From contig SLBA01000103.1 of assembly GCA_007126575.1 (NCBI GenBank), positions 1-64,000 on the forward strand: a stretch of DNA of 64,000 bases, given 5' to 3'. A program made the position numbers and the translations under genes. The notes under the pieces are model-generated. The model did no database searches. It had not been told where the DNA came from and saw only the letters and a program-made list of their open reading frames with translations. The first letter of the stretch is position 1; every line of letters starts with the position of its first letter. This stretch comes from Gemmatimonadota bacterium (lineage in GTDB: Bacteria > Gemmatimonadota > Gemmatimonadetes > Longimicrobiales > Gaopeijiaceae). This document shows positions 1-8,634 of this stretch, one piece after another.

Positions 1-134
1 AGATTCCCCGAGGGAAACCAGTCACGCAGGGGGCCCCCGACCAGGTGGATCGGGAGGAGGGCCAGGAGAACGAAGGCCGAGAGGGCCAGGAGGACGACCC
101 CGAGGATCTCACGCTGCTGCTCCGGCTTCACCAT
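1..134 (-). CDS. ftsK: DNA translocase FtsK, N-terminal fragment (cut by window edge)
   Basis: Only the first 44 codons are inside the window. The ATG is at 134-132. After a short polar start (MVKPEQQRE) comes a strongly hydrophobic segment of about 20 residues, then a short loop ending in DWFPSG. This fits the first membrane helix of the FtsK/SpoIIIE N-terminal domain, which anchors the septal DNA pump used in chromosome segregation. The motor and gamma domains lie outside, so the call rests on the N-terminal pattern and on position: it follows comB by 52 bases in the same direction. It could be another multi-helix membrane protein. Confidence 0.6.
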   Translation of the reverse strand, partial: MVKPEQQREILGVVLLALSAFVLLALLPIHLVGGPLRDWFPSGN

Positions 135-186
135 CGACGACTCCCGGGCTCCGCTCTGTCCCGCCCCCCGGATCCCCCGGCGACGT

Positions 187-924
187 TCAGGAGGACTCCT
201 TCGCCGTCCGGATCATGCGGTCGTGCATTTCGGGAATCAGCGCATGGCGATCCCGATCGGCACAGACCTCGAGGTCCGGGTCGAGGCCGATCCCGACCAG
301 GGCAGCTCCCGCCGCGGTCCTGCGCAGGAAGAGGGGGTCGGCCGGGAAGGCGTCGGCAAAGGCGAGCGACGCACGCCCCTGGTCGTTCAGCTCGAGTTCG
401 GGAACCTCGCCGTGGAGCCCGGATCCGATCCCCTGGAGGATCAGTCCGGCGCACAGGGCGTCGTCGAGCGAGAACGCCCCCTCCTTCCCGGCACAGATCA
501 GCGTCAGCGCATCGGCTGCGAGCGCTTCGCGAGTGATGGCCGAGAGGTTGAGCAGCGAGCCCGCCAGGACCCGTTTCGCCCCCTGCGCGGCCAGGAAGGC
601 GCGCGTGCCGTTGGTGGTGGTCATCACCAGCCGTCGGCCCTCGACCGCCTCCGGGGTGAACTCCCTGGGGGAGTTGCCCAGGTCGAAGCCCTCGACCTTG
701 AGTCCCTTTCGCTCGCCACAGAGGAGGGTGTCCTCGCGCCCCAGCGAGTTCGCCAGCCGGATCGCCTCCTCGGTGGAGTGGGTCGGATAGATCGCGCGGG
801 CCCCGGAGGCGAGCGCCTGGACGATGACGGTGGTCGCCCGGATCACGTCGATCACCACGGCGGTGCGACCCTGGTAGTCCCGGCCCTCGGCCTCGGCAGC
901 CGAAAAGTAGACGTCGACCCTCAT
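187..924 (-). CDS. comB: 2-phosphosulfolactate phosphatase family protein (ComB)
   Basis: A 245-residue protein matching the ComB family, which in methanogens removes phosphate from 2-phosphosulfolactate during coenzyme M synthesis and uses Mg2+. Family signatures visible are IDVIRATT (residues 25-32), GERKG (70-74), DLGNSP (81-86) and TTNGTRA (103-109). Length is normal for the family. The start codon overlaps the accC stop as ATGA (924-921), so the gene is translationally coupled to accC. Bacterial ComB proteins often occur without the rest of the coenzyme M pathway and their substrate is uncertain; no comA or comC is in this window. Confidence 0.88.
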   Translation of the reverse strand: MRVDVYFSAAEAEGRDYQGRTAVVIDVIRATTVIVQALASGARAIYPTHSTEEAIRLANSLGREDTLLCGERKGLKVEGFDLGNSPREFTPEAVEGRRLVMTTTNGTRAFLAAQGAKRVLAGSLLNLSAITREALAADALTLICAGKEGAFSLDDALCAGLILQGIGSGLHGEVPELELNDQGRASLAFADAFPADPLFLRRTAAGAALVGIGLDPDLEVCADRDRHALIPEMHDRMIRTAKESS

Positions 925-2285
925 GCCTTGCCGGCCTCGGACCGCTCGAGCAGGAAGCGCTCCACAAAACGGGTGTCCACCTCGCCCCGCTGGAACCGTT
1001 CGTCCTGGACCAGCTCCGCCAGGAAGGGGATCGTCGTCTTGATCCCCTCGATCACGAAGGAGTTGAGCGCGTAGCGGGCCCGCACGAGCGCCTCCTCGCG
1101 GGTGCTTCCACTCACGATCAGCTTGGCGAGCAGGGAGTCGTAGTACGGGGGCACCATGTACCCGTGGTAGGCGTGCGTGTCGAGCCGGACCCCCGGTCCC
1201 CCGGGGGGGTGGAAGGCCGTGATCCGACCGGGAGAGGGCCGAAACGCGTGGTCCGGGTCCTCGGCGTTGACCCGGAACTCGATCGCGTGACCACGGAGCT
1301 TGAGCGGCTCGTCGGGAAAGGAGAGCGGCTGGCCCGCGGCCACCTGAATCTGCTCCTTGACCAGGTCGAAGCCCGTCACCACCTCGGTGACCGGATGCTC
1401 CACCTGGATCCGTGTGTTCATCTCGATGAAGTAGTAGGATCCGTCCTCGTCGAGGAGGAATTCCACGGTGCCCGCCCCCACGTAGTCGATCGCCTCGGCC
1501 GCCCGGGTGGCCGCTTCACCCATCGACGCGCGCAGCTCGGGGGTGAGCGCGGGAGACGGGGACTCCTCGACCAGCTTCTGGTGCCGCCGCTGAAGCGAGC
1601 AGTCCCTCTCCCCCAGGTGCACCACCCGTCCCTGCTGGTCCCCGAAGACCTGGATCTCGACGTGCCGCGGCTTCAGCAGGCACTTCTCGAGGTACACGGT
1701 GGGATCGCCGAAGGCGGCGCGGGCCTCGTTGCGCGCCGCATCGAAGTGGCGGGGGAAGGTCTCGCGGTCCGGAGCGACCCGCATCCCCTTCCCTCCCCCC
1801 CCGGCCGAGGCCTTGATCATCACCGGATAGCCGATCTGGTCGGCGAGCTCCCGCGCGGATTCGACATCGGCGACGGGACCGTCCGAGCCGGGGACGGTGG
1901 GCACCCCGGCCTTGCGCATCATGTCGAGCGCGGTGGCCTTGTCGCCCATCGCCCGGATCTGGTCCGGGGTGGGTCCGATGAAGGTCAGGTTCGACTTCTG
2001 GCAGATCTCCGAGAACTCGGCGTTCTCGGCCAGGAACCCGTAGCCCGGATGGATCGCCTCCGCGCCGGTGATCTCGGCGGCGGCGATGATCCGGGGGATG
2101 TTCAGGTAGGACTCGGTCGAGGATGCGGGACCGATGCACACCTCCTCCCCCGCGAACCGGACATGCAGCGACTCCCGGTCCGCCTCCGAGAAGACGGCGA
2201 CGGTCTCGACGCCGAGTTCCTGGCACGCACGAATGATTCGAAGGGCGATCTCGCCCCGATTTGCGATGAGGACCTTCTTGAACAC
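921..2285 (-). CDS. accC: Acetyl-CoA carboxylase, biotin carboxylase subunit
   Basis: ATP-dependent carboxylation of biotin on AccB, the first half-reaction of malonyl-CoA synthesis. The frame is open upstream to 2423, but the family N-terminus ([13 protein letters not shown]) begins at a GTG at 2285 preceded by the purine-rich AAGGGGAAGG, so I place the start there (454 aa, typical length). Visible motifs are the ATP-grasp glycine loop SAGGGGKGM (about 160-168) and [14 protein letters not shown] (288-301) in the active site. It lies 76 bases after accB and overlaps comB by four bases. Confidence 0.96.
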   Translation of the reverse strand: MFKKVLIANRGEIALRIIRACQELGVETVAVFSEADRESLHVRFAGEEVCIGPASSTESYLNIPRIIAAAEITGAEAIHPGYGFLAENAEFSEICQKSNLTFIGPTPDQIRAMGDKATALDMMRKAGVPTVPGSDGPVADVESARELADQIGYPVMIKASAGGGGKGMRVAPDRETFPRHFDAARNEARAAFGDPTVYLEKCLLKPRHVEIQVFGDQQGRVVHLGERDCSLQRRHQKLVEESPSPALTPELRASMGEAATRAAEAIDYVGAGTVEFLLDEDGSYYFIEMNTRIQVEHPVTEVVTGFDLVKEQIQVAAGQPLSFPDEPLKLRGHAIEFRVNAEDPDHAFRPSPGRITAFHPPGGPGVRLDTHAYHGYMVPPYYDSLLAKLIVSGSTREEALVRARYALNSFVIEGIKTTIPFLAELVQDERFQRGEVDTRFVERFLLERSEAGKA

Positions 2286-2361
2286 CGCGGCCTTCCCCTT
2301 CCTTGAGTCTACGGAGACGCGCTTCGCGTCAGTGGCGTCCGGAGTTTCGTCGCGGCCGGGG

Positions 2362-2868
2362 TCAGGCGGGTTGAATGCGGAACAGCACCTGGCCGTATTC
2401 CACCGGCTCCCCGTTCTCGACACAGACCTCGCGAACGGTGCCCTCGACCTCGGCCTCCAGCTCGTTCATGAGCTTCATCGCCTCGATGATACAGAGAACA
2501 TCGCCCTTCGATATCCGCTCGCCCTTCTCGGTGAAGGCATCCGCGTCCGGAGACGGGGACCGGTAGAAGGTGCCGACCATCGGCGAGGTGATGTCGACCA
2601 GATTCGAATCCGGTACCGACCCTTCCGCGTTGCCAGCCGCCTCCGATTCCGCCGCCCTGGGCGCCGGGTTCGAACTCGACGCCGCGGAGGGTGCCGGATT
2701 CGAGGGCTGGGCCACCGCGGGAGGGGCGGAGTAGACCATCGGGGCTCCGGAGCCATCGGGGGTCTTCGCCAGTCGGATCCGCGTTCCCCCCCGCTCGATC
2801 TCGATCGAGTCGAGACTGCTCTCATCCATCGAACGGATCAGCTTTTCTACGAATTCCAGATCAATCAT
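2362..2868 (-). CDS. accB: Acetyl-CoA carboxylase biotin carboxyl carrier protein
   Basis: A 168-residue carrier whose biotin is carboxylated by AccC and then serves the carboxyltransferase in fatty acid synthesis. The C-terminal biotinyl domain holds the EAMKLM motif with the acceptor Lys at residue 132. An N-terminal domain (1-40) is joined by an Ala/Pro/Ser-rich linker (about 45-85), as in E. coli BCCP. The ATG overlaps the efp stop by one base (TGATG at 2870-2866), so efp, accB, accC and comB read as one operon. Confidence 0.96.
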   Translation of the reverse strand: MIDLEFVEKLIRSMDESSLDSIEIERGGTRIRLAKTPDGSGAPMVYSAPPAVAQPSNPAPSAASSSNPAPRAAESEAAGNAEGSVPDSNLVDITSPMVGTFYRSPSPDADAFTEKGERISKGDVLCIIEAMKLMNELEAEVEGTVREVCVENGEPVEYGQVLFRIQPA

Positions 2869-3428
2869 CAGACTCGCTCCAGGTACTTGTCTTCGCGGCG
2901 ATCCACTCGGAGAACCTCTCCCTCTTCGATGAACAGCGGCACCTGAATGACGGCACCGGTCTCCAGGGTGGCGGGCTTGGAGCCCCCCTGCGCGGTATCA
3001 CCACGTACCCCGGGATCGGTCTGGGTCACCTTGAGTTCGACGAAGGCGGGCAGCTCGACCGAGATCACCTTTCCGGCGTGCACCAGGCCCTCGCACTCCA
3101 TGTTCTCCTTCAGGTACTTGAGTTGCTCCTCTCCGATCAGCTCGCCCGAGATCGGAATCATCTCGAAGGTCTGCTGATCCATGAAGAAGTACAGCTGTCC
3201 GTCGGTGTAGCTGTAGTTCACCGGTCGGCGCTCGAGCCGCACGTCCGTCACCTTCTCTCCGGCCCGGAAGGTCTTGTCGACCACCTGGCCCGTGAGAACG
3301 TTCTTGAGCTTCGTGCGAACGAAGGCGCCCCCCTTTCCGGGCTTCACATGCTGGAAGTAAGTGATGGTCCACAGGACGCCGTCGATATCCAGGACCATTC
3401 CGTTTCGAAAGTCGGACGTTGAAGCCAT
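2868..3428 (-). CDS. efp: Elongation factor P
   Basis: A 186-residue EF-P, the tRNA-shaped factor that rescues ribosomes stalled at polyproline. The three-domain length is normal. The tip loop reads KPGKGG, so the residue that is modified in many bacteria is a lysine (Lys32), as in E. coli (lysylated) or Bacillus types, and not the arginine that EarP rhamnosylates. No epmA/epmB/epmC or earP gene is in the window. Polyproline-rich proteins such as the TolA/TonB-like protein at 21955-22743 are plausible clients; that link is inference. Confidence 0.96.
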   Translation of the reverse strand: MASTSDFRNGMVLDIDGVLWTITYFQHVKPGKGGAFVRTKLKNVLTGQVVDKTFRAGEKVTDVRLERRPVNYSYTDGQLYFFMDQQTFEMIPISGELIGEEQLKYLKENMECEGLVHAGKVISVELPAFVELKVTQTDPGVRGDTAQGGSKPATLETGAVIQVPLFIEEGEVLRVDRREDKYLERV

Positions 3429-3515
3429 GGGTGTTGATTTCCCTCGTGAAAGGTGCCGGCGTGTCGGACCGGGCGTGTGTCGGTTCCGTTGGACTCGATG
3501 CGGGGCCGGAGACGA

Positions 3516-3950
3516 TCAGTCCCGCAGGTGCGCGTAGAGCCCCCTCAGCCCCAGAAGATAGCTTTCGGAGCCGAATCCAAAAACCACCCCGGTCGCGACG
3601 TCCGCGAGAAAGGAGTGGTGCCGGAAGGGCTCCCGAGCCTTCGGGTTCGACAGATGGACTTCGACGAAGGGCCGATCCACCGCCAGAAGCGCGTCGCGCA
3701 GAGCGACCGAGGTGTGGGTCAGCGCCGCGGGATTCACGAGAAAGCCGTCGACCCGGTCTGCAACGGCCGCAATCCAGTCGAGAATCCTTCCCTCGTGGTT
3801 CGACTGGAAGACCTCGAGGCCGGCCCCGAGCTCCTCGGCCAGTGCGGTGAGAGCGGTGTCGATGTCCTCCAGGCTCCGGGTCCCGTAGAGTTCGGGCTCC
3901 CTGCGTCCCAGCAACGCCAGGTTCGGGCCGTGGATCACCCCGATCCTCAC
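3516..3950 (-). CDS. aroQ: 3-dehydroquinate dehydratase, type II
   Basis: Shikimate pathway enzyme that dehydrates 3-dehydroquinate. The family start RIGVIHGPN follows a GTG at 3950-3948 whose last bases form the stop of the upstream TPR gene (GTGA overlap); an ATG seven codons earlier (3971) is in frame but less likely. Type II landmarks are Tyr22 in ELYG, the SNHEG segment (50-54), NPAALTHTS (73-81) and EVHLSN (97-102). The 144 aa length is typical. Confidence 0.93.
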   Translation of the reverse strand: MRIGVIHGPNLALLGRREPELYGTRSLEDIDTALTALAEELGAGLEVFQSNHEGRILDWIAAVADRVDGFLVNPAALTHTSVALRDALLAVDRPFVEVHLSNPKAREPFRHHSFLADVATGVVFGFGSESYLLGLRGLYAHLRD

Positions 3951-5596
3951 GATCGAAGTCCCCTCAGCCAATCCTGGAAGTCGTCGAGTCCACCCTCTCC
4001 ACCCTCGACCGCGGCCGGGTCGGGGTCCGGGGAGGCCGATCCGGGCTCCCCGTCATCGGGATCCGCCGCAGCGCCGCCGGGTGCGAGGGCCTCGATCGGA
4101 ACCGTCTCCGGATCGAGCGCCTCGATGGGGATGGCACCGGGCTCCCATGCGCGCAGGTCGCCCAGGTAGTCGGCGATCGACCGACCCTCAGGCGCCGGAG
4201 CGGTCTCATCGGGCGACTCCTGATCCTCGGGATGCTCGGCCCGGTTCCAGGCGAAGGGAGTCGACATCTCGAGCGAGGGGTCCTCGTCGGTCTCGTCCGT
4301 CCATTGTGGCGCTCGCTCCTCCGACTCCAGCTCCTCCGACCCCGGCTCGTCCGGCTCCAGCTCCTCGGCCGTCTGCTCCTCGAGCGTCTGCTCCTCGGTG
4401 GGTCGGTCGACCTCGCTCCGGATCTCCTCGAGTCGCTGACGGAGGGCCTCGTCGCCGGGGCTTCGACGCACCAGCTCCTCGTAGACCTCGATCGCCCGAA
4501 CCGAGAGCCCCTGCCGAAAGTAGAGCTCGCCGAGGGTGCGGGTCACTGTCGGAGAGTCATCGGAGGGGCCTGCTTCCGGTGCCGCAGGCTCCGCGGAGTC
4601 CGGCAGCTCGGGCTCCAGCTGATCGGAGTCCGGAGGAGGCAGCTCTCCCGAGGGTTCTCCCTCGAGGACGACCTCCCGATCGGCATCGGAGAGCGCGGAC
4701 GATCCGGTGCCCGGGGACCATCCCGCGGCGTCCGGGATCGGCGAGCCTCGCTCCGTCTCCAGCAGCGCCTCGGGCGAGAGCTCGGGATCGGAGAGTGTGC
4801 CGTCCCCGGCCTCGAGCTCGTCCACTAGAAGGGGGTCCTCGTCGTCGGCCGGGATCTCCTCATCAGCCGTGGGCTTTTCTTCCCAGGCCAGGTCGAAGGG
4901 GTCTCCCGCGGACGGATCCTCCTCTTGGGACAGCGTCACCGCCCCGAAGTCGTCGATGCGGAAGTCGTCGTCCGGGTCGGTGGCCACGGACTCCGTGTCG
5001 GCATCGAGGTCGCCGCGGATGTCGTCCACGATGTCGTCCCGAAGATCGGACTCGGGGCCGTCGGGATCGAGCTCTTCGTACTCGGGGCCCGGCGCGGGGT
5101 CCGCGTCGAAGCCGGACTCGACCTCGGTGTCGGGCTCGGCCGCCATAGCCGCCTCGGAGCTGCGGGTCGAGCCGGAGGGCGCATCCATCTCGAGTCGGGT
5201 GATCCGGCTCTCGAGATCGTCGTATTCGGGATTCGACGCCAGCGCCCGACGGAACGCGTCGAGAGCCTCGCGGGGCTTCCCATCGGCCTCCAGGACTTCT
5301 CCGAAGAGACGGAGGCCCGCGGCGTTGTCCCCGTCGATCTCGAGAAGCCGCTCGACCGACGACCGGAATGCCTCGTCGTCGCCCCGGGCCCGGTGTACGC
5401 GCGCGGCGATCAGGTGGCCGGAGGTGAAGTCCGGAATCCGACCCAGTCCATCCTCGAGAAGGGCGTGCGCCTCGTCGAGGTCTCCCTTTCTCAGGTAGGC
5501 GTCCGCGAGGGGCGCGAAGGCGCGTCCCTCCGGGTCCCGTTCGGACCAGAAATGGGCTCGAAGGGTCCGGATCTCGTTTTCGAGGGCCTCAGACAA
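3947..5596 (-). CDS. Acidic TPR protein with long low-complexity linkers
   Basis: About 549 residues, function unknown. Residues 1-140 form TPR-like helices ([28 protein letters not shown]). A long Asp/Glu/Ser/Pro-rich stretch follows, then one more TPR unit (about 350-395, [20 protein letters not shown]), another acidic stretch, a short internal duplication (IPIEALDPE / VPIEALAPG) and a tail ending [12 protein letters not shown]. No signal peptide or membrane segment is seen, so it is probably cytoplasmic. I choose the TTG at 5596, which has GGGAG eight bases upstream; the frame is open to 5719, but that lies in the -10 box of the promoter at 5718-5747. It overlaps aroQ by four bases. It resembles the gene at 9683-11698 in design. 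Confidence 0.75.
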   Translation of the reverse strand: MSEALENEIRTLRAHFWSERDPEGRAFAPLADAYLRKGDLDEAHALLEDGLGRIPDFTSGHLIAARVHRARGDDEAFRSSVERLLEIDGDNAAGLRLFGEVLEADGKPREALDAFRRALASNPEYDDLESRITRLEMDAPSGSTRSSEAAMAAEPDTEVESGFDADPAPGPEYEELDPDGPESDLRDDIVDDIRGDLDADTESVATDPDDDFRIDDFGAVTLSQEEDPSAGDPFDLAWEEKPTADEEIPADDEDPLLVDELEAGDGTLSDPELSPEALLETERGSPIPDAAGWSPGTGSSALSDADREVVLEGEPSGELPPPDSDQLEPELPDSAEPAAPEAGPSDDSPTVTRTLGELYFRQGLSVRAIEVYEELVRRSPGDEALRQRLEEIRSEVDRPTEEQTLEEQTAEELEPDEPGSEELESEERAPQWTDETDEDPSLEMSTPFAWNRAEHPEDQESPDETAPAPEGRSIADYLGDLRAWEPGAIPIEALDPETVPIEALAPGGAAADPDDGEPGSASPDPDPAAVEGGEGGLDDFQDWLRGLRS

Positions 5597-5717
5597 GGGC
5601 TCGACTCCCGGAGCTTGGGTCGGTTTCGTGGAGCGGGCGCGTGGGCCTCTTCGGCCATCGCGAACAGGACGAAATGGTCGCGGAACGCCTCTGCACCCTG
5701 AAGAGAGGTATCGCGGC

Positions 5718-5747
5718 AAGATACCCGTGCCCGGAACCGGGTGTCAA
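5718..5747 (-). promoter_or_regulatory. Sigma-70-like promoter for TPR-aroQ-efp-accBC-comB operon
   Basis: On the minus strand: a perfect -35 TTGACA (5747-5742), an 18-base spacer and a -10 TATCTT (5723-5718). Transcription would begin near 5711, leaving a leader of about 115 bases before the TTG at 5596. The same -10 hexamer occurs at the promoter at 28272-28300. Confidence 0.7.
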
Positions 5748-5835
5748 CGAGCGGGGGTATCACCAACATATCGGACTTCTTCGCAGCGGGTGGATCCACA
5801 CCCCTCGACGGACCCTTCGAGTACCGCTCCGGCGG

Positions 5836-5864
5836 TTGAGAGGGGCTCGCGGGTCCGTTAGCTT
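5836..5864 (+). promoter_or_regulatory. Probable sigma-70-like promoter for ppiD
   Basis: TTGAGA (5836-5841), a 17-base spacer and TAGCTT (5859-5864). Five of six -35 bases match consensus, but the -10 is weak. The expected start near 5871 leaves a leader of about 75 bases before the ATG at 5946. Confidence 0.45.
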
Positions 5865-5945
5865 AGGGTTTCCCTTCCGGCATGGGTGGATTCCGCTCCT
5901 CCCGCCGGGATCGACGTTCGCGCCGGGCAGGAGGAATGTGGCGCC

Positions 5946-7793
5946 ATGATGCGGCAGATGCGACAAAACACGAAGATCATCATGCTGGTGACGGCGCTTG
6001 CGTTCGTCGCCCTCATGGTCTTCGAATGGGGAATGGACATGAGTGGCCAGACCGCCGGTGGCGATCTGGGCCGTGTCGGCAGCACCACGGTGACCCCTCA
6101 GATGTACCAGCAGGTCCAGACTAATATCCGGGACCAGGTGCAGAGGTCCCAGGAGGACCCGATCTCCCCTGCCCAGCAGAGAGAGATCGACGACCTCGCC
6201 TGGAATCAGGTGGTCAACCAGATCCTGATCCAGATGGAGCTCGAGAACCGGGGGATTCGGGTAACCGATGACGAGATCATTCAGGCGGCACGGTTCTCGC
6301 CCCTTCCCGAATTCCGGGAAGACCCCCAGTTCCAGGACGAGGACGGTCGGTTCGATTTCGATCTCTACCAGCAGTTTCTCGCCCAGCAGATGCAGATGAA
6401 CCCGATGCTCCGGCAGGAGCTCGAGCGGTACTATCGGGAAACGATTCCGCGCGAGAAGCTGCTTCGACAGGTGACGGCCGGGATCTATGTTTCGGACCGC
6501 GAGCTCTGGAGAGACTTCCGCGACCGGAACGAACGCGTCGACGTGCGGTTCATCGCACTCTCTCCGCAGAACCTGGTCGCCGACGACGAAGTCACCGTGA
6601 CCGACGATGAGGTGCAGCAGTACTATCGTCAGAACGAGGAGAGCTTCCGGGTCCCCGCGAGTGCCGATGTGCGGTACACGTACCTGGACCAGGCGCCCAC
6701 GGCCGCGGACTCCGTCGCCTCGCGCGACGTCGCGGTGAGCATCCGCCAGGAGATCCTCGACGGAGCCCCCTTCGCGGAACTCGCCCAGCTCGAGAGCGTC
6801 GATCGCGCCTCGGCCCAGCAGGGCGGCGAGATGGAGCCCTTCTCCGAAGGCGAACAGGACCCCGCCATCGAGGAGGTCGCCTTTTCGATCCCGATCGGGG
6901 AGCTCAGTGAGCCGATTCGCGGAGAGGCGGGCTTCCATATCATCGAAGTCCTTTCCCGGGAGGACGGTCAGGTTCGCGCGCGGCAGATCCTCATCCCCTT
7001 CGAGCGCAGCACCGAATCGGAGATCGAACTCCTGACGATGGCCGACTCCCTGGAAGCCCTCGGTCGGAACCTGACCGTGCAGCAGGCGGCGGCCGAAATG
7101 AACCTTCCGGTCATGGAGGGTGAGCTCACCCAGGACTTCGCGGTCCTCGCCGGCGTCGGTGTCGCGATCGAAGGCGAGGAGTGGGTCTTCGAGGATCGCG
7201 AGGGCGTGGGCGCCGTGAGCCCGGTCTTCGAGACCGAGGACGCCTTCTACATGCTGGAGATCCTTTCGGAGTCCCCGGCACGAACCCTCTCGCTCGACGA
7301 GGTCCGCGACGAGATCCGTGAAACGCTGCGGGCCTCCAAGAAGGCGGAGCGGACCCTCGAGCTCGCCCGCGGATACGTCTCGGAGGTTCGGGACGGGTCG
7401 GTGACCTTCGAGGAACTCGCCGAGCGCGAGGGCTTCTCGGTCACCCAGACGGGCATGTTCAGCCGGATGGAAAACGTGTCCGGGCTGGGCCAGGCCAACG
7501 CGGCGATCGGCGCGGCGTTCGGGAGCTCGGTCGGCGGGATCGCCGGTCCGGTCCGGCGCGGAGACCAGGTGCTCGTGATGCAGGTCCTCGATCGCGAGGA
7601 GGCCAGCCGCGAGGCATGGGAGGCCCAGAAGGATCTCCAGCGGGCCCAGCTGACCGCCCAGATGCGCCAGCAGCGACTTCAGCTCTGGCTCGAGGGGCTT
7701 CGCGAGACCGTTCGCGTGGTCGACGCCCGGGCGGAGTTCTACCGCCAGGTCGAGGAAGCCTCCGACGGACCGCAGATCCCGATGTTCTTCTGA
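5946..7793 (+). CDS. ppiD: PpiD/SurA-type periplasmic peptidyl-prolyl isomerase
   Basis: A 615-residue membrane-anchored folding factor. The N-terminus has charged residues then one transmembrane helix (about 10-30), followed by a SurA_N-like helical region (DDLAWNQVVNQILIQME, then DDEIIQA), and a parvulin-type PPIase domain around 220-340 with EMEPFSEGEQDPAIEEVAF and AGFHIIEVL. A second, degenerate parvulin-like repeat lies near 420-460 (VSPVFETEDAFYMLEIL). It probably works at the periplasmic face of the inner membrane, near SecYEG, on outer-membrane proteins leaving the translocon. I start at ATG 5946, with GGAGG about 11 bases upstream; the open frame begins earlier at 5886. It is the only plus-strand gene and has its own promoter and terminator. 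Confidence 0.88.
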   Translation: MMRQMRQNTKIIMLVTALAFVALMVFEWGMDMSGQTAGGDLGRVGSTTVTPQMYQQVQTNIRDQVQRSQEDPISPAQQREIDDLAWNQVVNQILIQMELENRGIRVTDDEIIQAARFSPLPEFREDPQFQDEDGRFDFDLYQQFLAQQMQMNPMLRQELERYYRETIPREKLLRQVTAGIYVSDRELWRDFRDRNERVDVRFIALSPQNLVADDEVTVTDDEVQQYYRQNEESFRVPASADVRYTYLDQAPTAADSVASRDVAVSIRQEILDGAPFAELAQLESVDRASAQQGGEMEPFSEGEQDPAIEEVAFSIPIGELSEPIRGEAGFHIIEVLSREDGQVRARQILIPFERSTESEIELLTMADSLEALGRNLTVQQAAAEMNLPVMEGELTQDFAVLAGVGVAIEGEEWVFEDREGVGAVSPVFETEDAFYMLEILSESPARTLSLDEVRDEIRETLRASKKAERTLELARGYVSEVRDGSVTFEELAEREGFSVTQTGMFSRMENVSGLGQANAAIGAAFGSSVGGIAGPVRRGDQVLVMQVLDREEASREAWEAQKDLQRAQLTAQMRQQRLQLWLEGLRETVRVVDARAEFYRQVEEASDGPQIPMFF

Positions 7794-7855
7794 TCCGGAG
7801 CTGACACCGACCGGGCCAGGCCGTCATTCGGCCCCCCGTCGGAGGTCACGGCAAG

Positions 7856-7893
7856 GAAAAAGGGCACCCTCCTCGCGGGGGGTGCCCTTCTTT
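7856..7893. terminator. Bidirectional Rho-independent terminator
   Basis: GGGCACCC (7862-7869) pairs with GGGTGCCC (7880-7887), and extra inner pairs make a stem of about 10 bp with a tetraloop. On the plus strand it is followed by TTCTTTC; on the minus strand the flank reads as a run of T. It sits between convergent ppiD (ends 7793) and tatA (ends 8000), so it can stop both. Confidence 0.85.
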
Positions 7894-7999
7894 CATGCCG
7901 GTCGACTCCGTGCCGGTCGATCCCGACGCCCTTCGAAAGCCCGCTCCGTGGGGAGCTCGAACGACGTGGTCGAGTGACGCCGCCTTCCGCGGCCCGCAC

Positions 8000-8257
8000 C
8001 TACTTCGACGTCGTCAGGCGGCGCGGCTCTCCGTTGTTCTCGTCGTCGGACGAGGAGTCGTCATCCTTGCCCTTCCGATCCGACGATCGATCCTCCGGAA
8101 GCTTCATCTCGCCCTCGAGCTCCCGAAGCGAACCCTTGAACTCGCGGATTCCCTTCCCCAGCGAGGACCCGATCTCGGGCAGGCGCTTCGCGCCGAACAG
8201 GAGGAGGACCACCAGGAAAATCAACACCAGCTCGGGCATTCCAAGGCCACCAAACAT
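8000..8257 (-). CDS. tatA: Twin-arginine translocase subunit TatA/TatE
   Basis: An 85-residue subunit of the Tat pore that exports folded proteins. It has the family plan: one N-terminal membrane helix (about 8-22, LVLIFLVVLLLFG), the FGAKRLPEIG hinge, an amphipathic helix (GSSLGKGIREFKGSL) and a charged, probably unstructured tail. A strong Shine-Dalgarno (GAGGGAGGAG) precedes the ATG. It lies downstream of the DUF4321-like gene. The partner tatC is 9 kb away at 17499-18317, so the Tat genes are not one operon here. Confidence 0.95.
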   Translation of the reverse strand: MFGGLGMPELVLIFLVVLLLFGAKRLPEIGSSLGKGIREFKGSLRELEGEMKLPEDRSSDRKGKDDDSSSDDENNGEPRRLTTSK

Positions 8258-8292
8258 TGTCTATCTCCTCCCTCAAAGGGGAACGTGCCGCA

Positions 8293-8577
8293 TCAGATCA
8301 GAGACCTGGAGACCGTCGCGACGAGCGCGATGCCGACCAGGGTCAGAACATTGAGACTCAGGACCAGAGGCCCGAGTGTGATCGCGACGGCGACCAGGTC
8401 CAGGTGAAAGGGACCCAGCGAGGCCGCAACCGAAGTGATGAGAAAATCCCGGGCCGCGCTGTCCGGGAGGAAGAGCTCACTCAAACGTGAGAGCAACCCG
8501 CCCAGAAAGAGCCCGAGGATCAGGATCCAAACGGCCCTCGAGCTGCCGCGTCTTCGATTGTCCAGCAGGTTGCTCAC
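8293..8577 (-). CDS. Small membrane protein, DUF4321-like
   Basis: 94 residues, GTG start with GGGAG nine bases upstream. It has two hydrophobic helices: one near 16-33 containing LGLFLGGLLSRL, and a longer Leu/Val-rich one from about 60 to the end. Length and the first helix pattern resemble the DUF4321 family of unknown function; this assignment is from memory of the pattern only. It lies between the polyprenyl synthase and tatA in the same direction, 35 bases before tatA. Confidence 0.6.
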   Translation of the reverse strand: MSNLLDNRRRGSSRAVWILILGLFLGGLLSRLSELFLPDSAARDFLITSVAASLGPFHLDLVAVAITLGPLVLSLNVLTLVGIALVATVSRSLI

Positions 8578-8634
8578 GTACTCACTCTCCCAATCCCTGG
8601 TGTGTGGGTGTGTGCTTTCCCGGGTCGGACGTCT

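Larger units (their letters stand above)
5597..5945. other. Divergent intergenic region (about 350 bp) with two promoters
   Basis: This is the only gap above 300 bases. It separates the minus-strand TPR-aroQ-efp-acc operon from the plus-strand ppiD gene. It holds one good sigma-70-like promoter for each direction (5718-5747 minus, 5836-5864 plus). Short open frames cross it, but none has a coding look or a recognisable product. Confidence 0.7.

Noticed and set aside
45-536. Plus-strand frame at the left edge
   Set aside because: Antisense to ftsK and comB; Arg/Gly-rich with no domain.
8598-8616. GT-rich short repeat (gtgtgtgggtgtgtg)
   Set aside because: Short, single copy, in a 57-base gap between polyprenyl synthase and the small membrane protein; no sign of function.
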